From: Alphaproteobacteria bacterium
GTDB lineage: Bacteria; Pseudomonadota; Alphaproteobacteria; Acetobacterales; Acetobacteraceae
Assembly (NCBI GenBank): GCA_016869735.1
Contig: VGDL01000037.1
Location: forward strand, 1-34,168
Direction of reading: 5' to 3'
Length of the DNA: 34,168 nucleotides
Part shown: piece by piece, positions 9,592 to 18,197 of the stretch
How positions within the stretch are numbered: position 1 is the stretch's first letter
Layout: every line of letters starts with the position of its first letter
Notes under the pieces: generated by a model
Databases searched by the model: none
Seen by the model: the letters and a program-made list of their open reading frames with translations, nothing else
What the model was told of the DNA's origin: nothing
Program-made: the position numbers and the translations under genes

Positions 9592-10844
9592 GCGCCACCG
9601 AAGCCCCCAGGCTGCTGAGCTTCGGCTGCCGGCTCAACACCTATGAGAGTGAGGCGATGCGCGACCTGGCCAGCAAGGCCGGCCAAGGTAATGCCATTAT
9701 CGTCAATACCTGCGCGGTCACGGCAGAAGCGGAACGCCAGGCGCGGCAGGCGATCAGGAAGGCGCATCGCGACAATCCGGGCGCGCGCATCATCGTGACC
9801 GGCTGCGCGGCGCAAATCGCGCCCGATAAATGGGGCGCGTTGCCGGGGGTGGAACGCGTGATCGGCAATGCCGATAAGCTGAAGCCCGAAACCTGGGCCG
9901 GCTTGGATGCGCCGCCCGCGCCGGTGAGCGACATCATGGCGGCGCGCGAAACGGCAGCGCATCTGGTGACGGAATTTGCCGGGCGCGCGCGTGCTTTCGT
10001 GCAGGTGCAGCAGGGCTGCGATCATCGCTGCACCTTTTGCGTCATTCCATTCGGGCGCGGGCCTTCGCGATCTGTCCCGATTGGCGTCATTGTCGAACAG
10101 CTTCACGCCCTGGTGGCAGCAGGCTACCGGGAAGCGGTGCTGACGGGGGTTGATGTCACCTCCTACGGGCCAGACCTGCCGGGCAGCCCGACGCTTGGGC
10201 AAATGATTCGCCGCGTGCTGGCGCTCGTGCCGGAATTGCCGCGGCTGCGGCTTTCCTCGCTTGATCCGGTGGAGGTGGATGAAGACCTCTGGCGGCTGAT
10301 TGCGGAAGAACCACGGCTGATGCCGCATTTGCATCTTTCCTTGCAGCACGGGTCTGATTTGATCCTGAAGCGCATGAAGCGGCGCCATTTGCGCGCGGAT
10401 GCGATTGCGCTGGCGGCGAAGGCGCGGCGGCTGCGGCCCGATATCGTGTTTGGCGCTGATCTGATTGCGGGCTTCCCGACGGAGACCGAAGCGCAATTCC
10501 AGGAAAGTCTTGATCTTGTGACGGAGTGCGACCTCTCTTTCCTGCATGTCTTCCCCTATTCGGAACGTCCAGGCACGCCGGCAGCGCGCATGCCGCAAAT
10601 CCCGGTGCCGGAGCGTCGCGCCCGGGCGGCGCGGCTGCGCGAAGCCGGGGCGGCAGCGGCGGCGCGTTACTACGCGGCGCGTTTGGGCCAGGAGGAGCAG
10701 GTTTTGTTGGAACATCCCGATCGCGGCCATACGGCATATTTCGCGCCGCTCCGCTTGCTCGGCGCTCAGGGCCAGCCAGGGGAAATCCGCCGGCTGCGCG
10801 TGATCGGCGCTGATGCCGATGGGCTTTTGGCAGAGGCCGCCTGA
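9588..10844 (+). CDS. mtaB: tRNA t6A37 methylthiotransferase MtaB (radical SAM)
   Basis: A 418-residue radical-SAM methylthiotransferase that adds a methylthio group to t6A at position 37 of ANN-decoding tRNAs. The N-terminal UPF0004 domain carries the auxiliary-cluster cysteines Cys14 (SFGCRLN), Cys42 (VNTCAVT) and Cys73 (VTGCAAQ). The radical-SAM motif CDHRCTFC supplies Cys144, Cys148 and Cys151, followed by [13 protein letters not shown] short TRAM-like region closes the protein. [14 protein letters not shown] favours MtaB over MiaB or RimO. It overlaps dapF by four bases and touches ftsY by one, indicating a coupled dapF-mtaB-ftsY operon. Confidence 0.93.
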   Translation: MSATEAPRLLSFGCRLNTYESEAMRDLASKAGQGNAIIVNTCAVTAEAERQARQAIRKAHRDNPGARIIVTGCAAQIAPDKWGALPGVERVIGNADKLKPETWAGLDAPPAPVSDIMAARETAAHLVTEFAGRARAFVQVQQGCDHRCTFCVIPFGRGPSRSVPIGVIVEQLHALVAAGYREAVLTGVDVTSYGPDLPGSPTLGQMIRRVLALVPELPRLRLSSLDPVEVDEDLWRLIAEEPRLMPHLHLSLQHGSDLILKRMKRRHLRADAIALAAKARRLRPDIVFGADLIAGFPTETEAQFQESLDLVTECDLSFLHVFPYSERPGTPAARMPQIPVPERRARAARLREAGAAAAARYYAARLGQEEQVLLEHPDRGHTAYFAPLRLLGAQGQPGEIRRLRVIGADADGLLAEAA

Positions 10845-11977
10845 TGGCGCTGCGCGATTTTTTTGGCCGTTTGCGCGGTGGTGGGGCGGCTCAGCCTACC
10901 CCCGAAATCCCGATTCCAGGCCCGCCGGAAGCACCGCCCCCGGCGCCAGAGGCTCCGCCGCCCGCGCCTTTGCCTGAGGCGCCACCGCCCGCGCCCGAAC
11001 CCATGCCGGAAGCACCACCGGCTGAAATCCCACCGCCTGAGGCAGAAGCGCCCGCGAAGACCGGCTGGTTCGCGCGGCTCAAGGCAGGGCTTTCGCGTTC
11101 CACCGCCAAGCTCACGGAAAGCGTCGTCTCCCTGCTGCACAAACGGCGCTTGGATGATGAAGCTTTGGAGGAGTTGGAAGAAACCCTGATCACTGCTGAT
11201 CTCGGTGTCGCGGCATCGCGCCGGATTGTGGAAGGCTTCCGCCGCACACGCTTCGGCAAGGAAGTGACAGATGAGGAAGTGAAGGCGGCTTTGGCGGATG
11301 AAATCGCCAGCATCCTGGAACCGGTGGCGCAGCCGCTTGAGGTGATCCCCGCCCGCGCACCACATGTGGTTCTAGTGGTGGGCGTGAATGGCACGGGCAA
11401 GACAACGACCATCGCCAAGCTTGGCCGCCATTACGCCGAACAGGGGCTGAAAATTGGATATGTCGCGGGCGATACTTTCCGCGCCGCGGCAGTCGAACAA
11501 TTGCAAATCTGGGCCGGGCGGACATCAGCGCGGTTCTTTGCACCTGCCAAGCCAGGCGCGGATGCGGCGGGGCTTGCCTTTGATGCGCTGACAGCCGCGC
11601 GCGCTGATGGGCTTGATCTGCTGCTGGTGGATACTGCCGGGCGGCTCCATAATAAATCCGCGCTGATGGAGGAACTCCGCAAAATCATCCGCGTCATCAA
11701 GCGCGTTGATGAAGCGGCGCCGCATTCCGTTTTACTGGTGCTGGATGCCACCACGGGGCAAAATGCCGTGCGGCAGGTGAAGGTTTTCAAGGAAATGGTG
11801 GATGTCACCGGCCTTGCCGTCACCAAGCTTGATGGCTCGGCCAAGGGTGGCGTGGTGGTGGCACTGGCGCAGGAATTCGGCCTGCCCGTGCATGTGGTGG
11901 GTATTGGCGAAAAGGCCGAGGATTTACGCCCCTTCGCGGCGCAGGATTTCGCGCGCGGGCTGATGGGGCTCGACTGA
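10844..11977 (+). CDS. ftsY: Signal recognition particle receptor FtsY
   Basis: A 377-residue GTPase that docks the SRP-ribosome complex at the inner membrane for co-translational insertion. Residues 1-70 are a proline/alanine/glutamate-rich linker. The NG domain starts near residue 75 (WFARLKAGLSRSTAKL). G-motifs are GVNGTGKT (180-187), DTAGR (263-267), DATTGQNA (301-308) and TKLDG (327-331). The C-terminal GIGEKAEDLRPF is diagnostic of FtsY. The ATG overlaps the mtaB stop by one base (TGATG). The acidic A domain seen in enterics is replaced here by PPAP-type low complexity. The SRP RNA partner gene is at 19203. Confidence 0.97.
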   Translation: MALRDFFGRLRGGGAAQPTPEIPIPGPPEAPPPAPEAPPPAPLPEAPPPAPEPMPEAPPAEIPPPEAEAPAKTGWFARLKAGLSRSTAKLTESVVSLLHKRRLDDEALEELEETLITADLGVAASRRIVEGFRRTRFGKEVTDEEVKAALADEIASILEPVAQPLEVIPARAPHVVLVVGVNGTGKTTTIAKLGRHYAEQGLKIGYVAGDTFRAAAVEQLQIWAGRTSARFFAPAKPGADAAGLAFDALTAARADGLDLLLVDTAGRLHNKSALMEELRKIIRVIKRVDEAAPHSVLLVLDATTGQNAVRQVKVFKEMVDVTGLAVTKLDGSAKGGVVVALAQEFGLPVHVVGIGEKAEDLRPFAAQDFARGLMGLD

Positions 11978-12103
11978 CAATGGCTTCATTGGCTTATCTG
12001 GTTCAGTGATTTTTTGTTGCGATTTCGGCGTATTTTCCCGCTTTTGGCTTGACGATAATAACGAGTAAGCACAGATTACCGTTGCTTCAAAGGGACGGTT
12101 TTC
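11978..12103 (+). promoter_or_regulatory. AT-richer gap with a candidate promoter for the glycosyltransferase genes
   Basis: This 126-base gap is noticeably richer in A and T than its surroundings. TTGACG at 12049-12054 is a good -35 match, but the -10 at the right distance (CAGATT, 12072-12077) is poor. A GATAAT lies at 12054-12059 with no clear partner. The ribosome binding site AGGGA at 12091-12095 is eight bases from the GTG start of the next gene. A short CAATG/CATTG hairpin follows the ftsY stop, with a T-run 18 bases further on. Confidence 0.4.
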
Positions 12104-13441
12104 GTGCGCAAACCACGGATTTATATCGATGGCTTCAATCTTTCTTTGGAGCAGGGAACAGGTGTTGCAACATATTCACGCAATCTGTCGTTTGCCTTGC
12201 GTGATTTGGGCGCTGAGGTTGGCGTGCTTTACGGGACTTCAGCCTCAACCATCAGCTTTTACTCACTGATTCGCGAAATCGCCTTCTTCGATCCGCGTGT
12301 TGGTAAACCTTCCTGGCTTGCGGATCAGCTGATGAAGTTCTGGCGCGCCATGACGCTGCCCTTTGGCGAAATTGCCTTGCAGGTGCCCATGACGGGCCGT
12401 GTCATCCGTGACACCTTCCGCGCAAGACTCCCATATTTCGACCATATCTGGAACATCCAGGGGCTTTACGAAAAGCAAGAACTTTACGGGAGATGGTTCG
12501 GACGCCGCATGAGTGTGCATTTCCTGCAAAGTCCTGACATCATGCATTGGACCTATCCGCTGGCGCTGCGTGTTTCCAAGGCCAAAAATATCTACACCCT
12601 GCACGATCTTGTGCCGCTCCGGCTGCCTTACACAACGCTGGACAACAAGCGATATTATTTTCGGTTGATCAATCGACTTGTCAAAAGCGCCGATCACATC
12701 GTCACTGTCAGTGAGGCTTCCAGGAAAGACATCATCAACCTGTTCGGGATTTCAGAACGGCGCATCACCAATACCTATCAGGCAGTGGATATTCCCGCCC
12801 GCTACCGCAACAAACCGATCAGCGATGTGAAAAGCGATGTTGAGGGTACTTTCGGGATTAGTTACAAGAAGTATTTTCTGTTCTTTGGGGCCATTGAGCC
12901 GAAGAAGAATGTTGGCCGGATGATTGAGGCCTATCTTGCTTCTGGTGCGACAGATCCGCTTGTCATTGTTGGGAAAAAGGCCTGGAAATCAGAGGAGGAG
13001 CTACGCCTCATCTCTGATAATGACCACGTGCGGTATTTGCTTACCAATGGAAATATCACTGAGCGACGCTTCAGGGTGATGCAGTTGGATTACGCACCCT
13101 TTCCGCTGCTGGTGAGCCTGATCCGCGGTGCCAAATCGGTTTTTTTCCCATCTCTTTATGAAGGCTTTGGTCTGCCCGCGCTGGAATCCATGTTGCTCGG
13201 CACGCCGGTGCTCACCTCCAATACCGCTTCAATGCCGGAAGTTGTCGGCAATGCGGCCTTGCAGGTTGATCCCTATGACACACGCGCCCTGGTCGAGGGT
13301 ATTCGTGCCCTGGATTCTGACGCTGATTTGCGCGGCCGTTTGGCGGAAGCCGGACCTATCCGCGCACAGGAATTTTCGCCGGAGCGCTATCAGGCGAGAT
13401 TGGCCGATGTATATGGCAAGTTCACCAAGCTGCCCCAATGA
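12104..13441 (+). CDS. Family-4 glycosyltransferase (GT-B fold)
   Basis: A 445-residue cytoplasmic or peripheral-membrane glycosyltransferase, likely moving a sugar from a nucleotide-sugar donor to a growing polysaccharide or lipid-linked glycan. The acceptor-side N-domain starts RIYIDGFNLSLEQGTGVATYSRNL, with the GxGxxTY-type loop. The donor-side domain opens with FFGAIEPKKNVGRMIEAY (about residue 265) and carries FPSLYEGFGLPALESMLLGTPVLTSNTASMPEV (about 345-380); its EX7E pair is the GT4 signature. The start is GTG with AGGGA upstream. It is followed after 58 bases by a second glycosyltransferase gene, so both probably belong to one exopolysaccharide or LPS pathway. Donor and acceptor cannot be told from sequence. 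Confidence 0.9.
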   Translation: MRKPRIYIDGFNLSLEQGTGVATYSRNLSFALRDLGAEVGVLYGTSASTISFYSLIREIAFFDPRVGKPSWLADQLMKFWRAMTLPFGEIALQVPMTGRVIRDTFRARLPYFDHIWNIQGLYEKQELYGRWFGRRMSVHFLQSPDIMHWTYPLALRVSKAKNIYTLHDLVPLRLPYTTLDNKRYYFRLINRLVKSADHIVTVSEASRKDIINLFGISERRITNTYQAVDIPARYRNKPISDVKSDVEGTFGISYKKYFLFFGAIEPKKNVGRMIEAYLASGATDPLVIVGKKAWKSEEELRLISDNDHVRYLLTNGNITERRFRVMQLDYAPFPLLVSLIRGAKSVFFPSLYEGFGLPALESMLLGTPVLTSNTASMPEVVGNAALQVDPYDTRALVEGIRALDSDADLRGRLAEAGPIRAQEFSPERYQARLADVYGKFTKLPQ

Positions 13442-13499
13442 CAGCGCCCTGATTTCCACGCTGTTTTGCAATGCCGATTGAAAAGATGATGAGGATCAC

Positions 13500-15758
13500 T
13501 TGAGCGAAGCGGAAATCACGCCAGAAGCCGTGCTTCGCTTCAAGGCGGAAGGCGACAGGCTGCGTGACGAAAGGCACTGGAAGGAAGCCGCTTCATCCTA
13601 TGCCACCTATCTTGAGGCGAAGGCCGATGATTGGCCGATATGGATCCAATACGGCCATTGCCTGAAGGAAGCAGGTGATCTGGCGGGGGGGCTTGGGGCA
13701 TATCGCCGAGCCCTTTCACTTGAGCAGAATAATAGCGATCTTCATCTGCAAATTGGCCATGCGCTGAAGCTGCTTGGCGCGCATGAAGATGCGCTTGAGG
13801 CATATGGCGCAGCCTTCGCGCTTGATCCGCAAAATAGCGATGCGAAGGTTGAAATTGCCGCCATGCAGCAGGCGCTGGCCCTGGCCAAGGCGGAAGCAGA
13901 AAAGCCAAAGCCGCCCCCGCGCTTTACCAGGCTGATGTTCGATGTCAGCGACCTGATCCAATACATGAAGGAATGGCGTATCCCCACCGGCATTCAGCGT
14001 GTTCAGTTGAATGTGATTCACAATGCGCTGACAGCCTTTGAAGCCCTGACAAAACCGATCATCATTCACTTTGACCAGTCGGTCGGCAATTGGCGTCCCA
14101 TCAGCAGGGACGCCTTTCTGCAACTGCATGATGCCGCAATGTCAAGTGACGGTTTGGCTGAGGAGGAATTTCTTGCCCTGCTGCAGGAGACGGAAGACTC
14201 CAGCGAAGCTGCAGCAACATTCGAACGGTAGCTGCAAGAGCATGATTTCATCCTGGTGAATTTGGGGACATCGTGGTGGATTGAAAACTACTTCCTGAAA
14301 ATTCGCGAATTGCGCGAGAAATACGGCATTCGTTATGTGCCGATGATCCATGACGTAATCTCCCTCATGACTCCGGAACATTGTGCCCAGCGATTGGTGG
14401 AGGAATTCTGCCAATGGTTTTCCACCCTTATCTTTGAAGTTGATGGTGCCGTCACCAATTCCCATTGGTCGGCGCTGGATATCCGCCACCACGCCGCGCA
14501 ATTGCTGCCGGGGTTGAACTTGCCGGTCTATCCCGTGGCGCTCAATGGTGACATGCGGTCCTATCTGTCGGCGCATGCCGGAAGCGCTTCAGAAGGTTTG
14601 CAACACATCCTGCCGCCAAAGACCGATTTTGTGCTTTGTGTGGGCACCCTCGAAAGCCGCAAGGACCACCTTCTGCTTTTTCGGGCATGGGAAGCGCTGC
14701 TTGAGAAATATGATACGGATCGGGTGCCAACGCTGATTTGCCTTGGCAAACCAGGCTGGTTGTTTGAGGAAGGTGCGGAATTCCTGCGCAGCCGCCCGCT
14801 GTTGAGCAGTAAGATCATGCTGATTTCAAGTGTCAGCGATAGCGCCCTTCAAACGCTTTATCGCGAGTGTCTTTTTACCTTAGCCAATAGTTTCTACGAA
14901 GGCTGGGGGCTGCCGGTTACCGAAAGCCTTTCCTACGGCACCCTGCCATTGGTTTCATGCAGTACCTCTCTGACCGAGGCAGGGGGGCGGGCCGCGGTGT
15001 TTTCCCGCGCTTCGGATAAGGATGATCTGGTCAGTAAGCTTGAGATGCTTATTTTTGACGAGGATAAACGCTTGGAGCTTCGTGCCCAGGCGCGCGCGAC
15101 TGCGGTGATCCGCGACTGGCGCCTGGTCGCTCAGGAATTCATCGATCATATCATGAAAATCGAAGCCTCCGCCGGTGCAAGGCAGGCCGACCTTCTGTGC
15201 GCGCCCATCGGGCGAGTGATTCATTTCGGTAAATCGGATGCCTTGTCACCCAGCCTTGATCTTGCCATGGCGAATCTACTGCGGGATGGGTTGAACTGGC
15301 ATCGGCTTGAAGATTGGGGCTGCTGGACCGCGCCTGGCGCGGCGATTATCCGGCTGCCGCTGCCTGAAGAAGCCGTGGGGCAGGATCTCATGCTGTTTCT
15401 TCGGCTGCGGGGCACCGCCGTCGATACCACGGTCAATCTTCAATGCAGCCTCGATAGCAAGGCTATCTCGGAAGGCGTGCAACGACTGATTGGCGAAGGA
15501 ACACGCCATAGCATTGCCCTAAGGCTTAGGCCCGCTGCGTCGAATCTGGTCCTGTCCATTGATTCAGGTGCGGGAAGCTCCCTTGGGCCAGGCGATCGTG
15601 ATGTGGGCATCGGGGTCACGCACCTCCTGCTCTGTAGGGCGGATGATCTGCGGGCGCGTCAGGATTTCATGATGCGGTTTCCTGAATTGCAGGAAAGATT
15701 GCAGCGGGAACAGGGCATGGTAGTGGAAGAGCTGGAAATCCCGTTGCAGCGGGATTGA
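13500..15758 (+). pseudogene. TPR-glycosyltransferase fusion interrupted by an in-frame TAG
   Basis: One continuous frame of 753 codons, broken only by a TAG at 14229-14231. Before it (243 residues) are TPR-like helical repeats (about residues 10-130) and the start of a GT domain, FDVSDLIQYMKEWRIPTGIQRVQLNVI. After it, in the same frame, the GT domain continues: FILVNLGTSWWIENYF, VPMIHDVISLMTPEHC, GTLESRKDHLLLFRAW and FYEGWGLPVTESLSYGTLPL. A C-terminal region of about 160 residues of unknown type follows. The upstream piece begins at a TTG (13500) with GAGGA four bases before it. The only start near the second half is a GTG at 14256 without a ribosome binding site. A single C-to-T change of CAG would create the TAG. 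It could be a recent nonsense mutation, a sequencing error or an amber suppressed in this host. Confidence 0.85.
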
Positions 15759-15775
15759 GCGAAGGAGCCTGGCCC

Positions 15776-16684
15776 ATGCTGAGCGAACCCGGCCATTATG
15801 ATTACATGCCTTGGCGGCGTCGCCCCAAAATCACCTGGCCAAATGGTGCGCGCATCGCCTTTTGGGTCGCGCCCAATATCGAGCATTATGAGCTTGACCC
15901 GCCGCCCAATGCGCGGCGGATGCCCTGGACCCGCCCGCAACCCGATGTGCTCGGCTATTCCTGGCGCGATTACGGCAATCGCGTTGGCTTTTGGCGCATG
16001 GCTGATGTCATGGCACGGCATGGGGTGCGCGGCAGCGTTTCGCTCAATGTCGCGGTCTGTGATCATTATCCGGAAATCATTGAGCGTTGCTGTGAACTCG
16101 ATTGGGAATTGTTCAGCCACGGCACCTACAATACACGCTATTTCTACGGCATGAATGAGGATCAGCAGCGCGCGGTCATTCGCGAAAATCGTGAAACCAT
16201 CAAGCGCGCGAGCGGGCAGGCATTGGATGGCTGGCTGACGCCGGCGATTTCCAATGATGAGACCACGCAGCATTTGCTGGCGGAAGAAGGCATCAAATAC
16301 ACGCTTGATATGCTGCATGATGACCAGCCGACACCCATCAAGGTGCGCGGCGGCCATTTGATCAGCATTCCCTATTCGCTTGAAATCAATGACGTGCCGC
16401 TGCTGGTCATGCGCAATACGCCGCCCGACCGCTTCGCTGCCATCTGCAAGGCGCAATTCGATCAGCTTTATGAGGAAGGCGCTGAAAGCGGTACGGTGAT
16501 GTGCATGCCGCTCCATCCCTTCCTCATCGGCCAGCCGCATCGCATCAGCGCGCTGGATGATGTGCTACGTCATGTTGTGCGCCATGACAAGGTCTGGCTG
16601 GCAACCGGGCGAGAAATCGCCGCCTGGTATACCGAACATCATCTGGCGGAAGCGCAATCCTGGATTGCAGCGGGGACACCATGA
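15776..16684 (+). CDS. Polysaccharide-deacetylase-fold protein, PuuE-like (CE4 superfamily)
   Basis: A 302-residue protein of the CE4 NodB-like fold, in the branch that includes PuuE-type allantoinases. Markers are WPNGARIAFWVAPNIEHYEL (residues 21-40), YSWRDYGNRVGFWRMADVM (61-79), ELFSHGTYNTRYFYGM (111-126, with a likely metal ligand His115) and GWLTPAISNDETT (152-164). This group hydrolyses C-N amide bonds in small molecules or deacetylates glycans; the substrate is not evident. I chose the ATG at 15776 because GAAGGAG sits eight bases upstream; a TTG at 15755 overlapping the previous stop is less likely. There is no signal peptide, so it is cytoplasmic. Its stop overlaps the start of a paralogue. 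Confidence 0.85.
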   Translation: MLSEPGHYDYMPWRRRPKITWPNGARIAFWVAPNIEHYELDPPPNARRMPWTRPQPDVLGYSWRDYGNRVGFWRMADVMARHGVRGSVSLNVAVCDHYPEIIERCCELDWELFSHGTYNTRYFYGMNEDQQRAVIRENRETIKRASGQALDGWLTPAISNDETTQHLLAEEGIKYTLDMLHDDQPTPIKVRGGHLISIPYSLEINDVPLLVMRNTPPDRFAAICKAQFDQLYEEGAESGTVMCMPLHPFLIGQPHRISALDDVLRHVVRHDKVWLATGREIAAWYTEHHLAEAQSWIAAGTP

Positions 16685-17625
16685 AGGGCTTGCCTGAAGA
16701 CTATCTGAACTATCCGCTGCGTCGGCGTGGGATGGATCACGCAATCTATCACTTCCGCGCGCTGCCCAATGCGAAGCCAGTGATGTGGCCCAATGGCGCG
16801 CGTGTTGCAGTTTGCATCGCGGTGCATATGGGCCATTTCCCGATGGATATGCCGCTCAAGCCCTTTATCGCGCCGGGCGGTATGGAACGGCCTTATCCTT
16901 CCTATTGGGATTATACGCTGCGTGATTACGGCAATCGTATCGGCGTTTATCGGCTGATGAAATCACTCGGCGCGCGTGGCTTGCCGGCCACGGCCCTGTT
17001 GAGTGCCGTGCTTGCGCGCCGCTATCCGGTGCTGATGGATGATCTTGCTGCGGCGCAATGGGAAATTACCTGTGCCGGGATGAATATGGGGCGGCTGCAT
17101 CACAGCGGCGTACCGCTTGAAGATGAACGCGCCACGGTGCAGGAAGCCGCGGCGCTGCTGCGGCAGCGTTTTGGCGATGCCGTGCGCGGCTGGCATTCGC
17201 CGGCGCATTCGGAATCAAGCCATACGCTCAGCCTGGTCGCGGAAGCCGGTTTCAGCTTCACCACCGGCTGGGCGAATGATGACATGCCCTATGTCATGAC
17301 CACCGATGCCGGACGGTTGATCTCTATGCCTCTGTCGCAGGATTTGTCGGATCAGCGCATGCTGCATCAGCAACATTTGCCGACCAAGGATTTTACCAAA
17401 GCCATTCTGGACGCATATGAGACCTTGGATCGGGAAGCGCAGGAAACCGGCGCCGGGCGCTTGCTGGTGGTGCCCATCACGCCCTGGCTGATGGGGGTGC
17501 CGCATCGCATCCGCGCCTTCAATGCGATGCTGGACGGCATCATGGCGCGTGGCAGCATCTGGCCCGCCACCATGGGGGAAATCGCGGCGCATTGGCAGGC
17601 GCAGCATGATGCAGCGACAGCTTAG
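16681..17625 (+). CDS. Second PuuE-like CE4 protein, metal-site histidine apparently lost
   Basis: A 314-residue paralogue of the preceding gene, overlapping it by four bases (ATGA), so the two are made together. Shared landmarks are WPNGARVAVCIAVHMGHF (residues 36-53), YWDYTLRDYGNRIGVYRLM (75-93), GWHSPAHSESSHTLSLVAEAGF (170-191) and WANDDMPYVM (197-206). Where the first protein has SHGTYN, this one has CAGMNMG (residues 131-137), so the conserved histidine is missing; the downstream HH at 140-141 is not in the same place. It may be a non-catalytic partner, use different ligands, or act on another substrate. No signal peptide is seen. Confidence 0.82.
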   Translation: MKGLPEDYLNYPLRRRGMDHAIYHFRALPNAKPVMWPNGARVAVCIAVHMGHFPMDMPLKPFIAPGGMERPYPSYWDYTLRDYGNRIGVYRLMKSLGARGLPATALLSAVLARRYPVLMDDLAAAQWEITCAGMNMGRLHHSGVPLEDERATVQEAAALLRQRFGDAVRGWHSPAHSESSHTLSLVAEAGFSFTTGWANDDMPYVMTTDAGRLISMPLSQDLSDQRMLHQQHLPTKDFTKAILDAYETLDREAQETGAGRLLVVPITPWLMGVPHRIRAFNAMLDGIMARGSIWPATMGEIAAHWQAQHDAATA

Positions 17626-17664
17626 TTATTGGACATGGTGTCGCGAAGGATCTAGAGAGCACCC

Positions 17665-17910
17665 ATGTCCGACCTTGAGCCAACACCGGATCAGCGCATT
17701 GATATCTCGGCGGAAACCTGCCCGATGACCTTTGTTCTGGTGCGCCTGGCGCTTGACCAGATGCAGCCCGGCCAAATCCTCGAAATTCGCTTACGCGGGG
17801 ACGAACCACGGCGTAATGTGCCGCTCACGGCGCAGGAACAGGGCCATGAGGTTATCGCCTGCGCGGATCACGTAAATGGTGATTCTGTTCTTTTCTTGCG
17901 TCGTGGTTAA
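17665..17910 (+). CDS. TusA/SirA-like sulfur-carrier family protein
   Basis: An 81-residue cytoplasmic protein with the TusA two-layer fold. IDISAETCPMTFVLVRLALDQMQPGQILEIRL gives the conserved Cys19-Pro20 at the start of the first helix. TusA relays persulfide sulfur in tRNA thiolation and molybdenum-cofactor synthesis, while many relatives have unassigned roles. The CPMTFV form (second proline of the usual CPxP replaced) is a common subgroup. It starts 39 bases after the deacetylase pair. Its TAA stop and the stop of the convergent lipoprotein gene overlap within TTAA (17907-17910). Confidence 0.85.
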   Translation: MSDLEPTPDQRIDISAETCPMTFVLVRLALDQMQPGQILEIRLRGDEPRRNVPLTAQEQGHEVIACADHVNGDSVLFLRRG

Positions 17911-18197
17911 CGCCTGACGCGTTCCACCCCGCCCTGGCGCGTATGGCCGCGCAGCGCCATGCAATCAAAATAGGCCCTGCGTTGTGTTGTCACGATTTCA
18001 TTGCGCAAATTTTCTTCTTGGGCCGCGAAGCCAATGAAAGTGCTTCTGCGCAAATCCCTGAGCGCCGGGTCACGCCGCGCTTCTTCCCGACACGCCGCCG
18101 CATCTGCGCTGGTATCGGGCGGGAAGATATCTTCGCGTGGCTGGCTGGCGCAGCCCAGCACCGCCAAGGCCAAAAACAGACTTGCCAAAACTTTCAT
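17907..18197 (-). CDS. Small lipoprotein, function unknown
   Basis: A 96-residue protein with a short lipoprotein signal: MKVLASLFLALAVLGCASQ, with the lipobox VLGC and the lipidated cysteine at residue 16. The mature part is charged and has two further cysteines (AACREEA and YFDCMALRG) that could form a disulfide. I recognise no domain. The ATG at 18197 overlaps the nudC stop by four bases; a GTG-type start four codons earlier is possible but less likely. It follows nudC and is probably translationally coupled, though no functional link is obvious. Confidence 0.75.
   Translation of the reverse strand: MKVLASLFLALAVLGCASQPREDIFPPDTSADAAACREEARRDPALRDLRRSTFIGFAAQEENLRNEIVTTQRRAYFDCMALRGHTRQGGVERVRR

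Noticed and set aside
14256-15758. Second half of the split glycosyltransferase as a separate gene
   Set aside because: Its GTG start has no ribosome binding site, and the conserved domain begins before the amber codon in the same frame.
17907-17910. TTAA shared by two convergent stop codons
   Set aside because: Real, but a simple consequence of compact convergent genes and not a new element.
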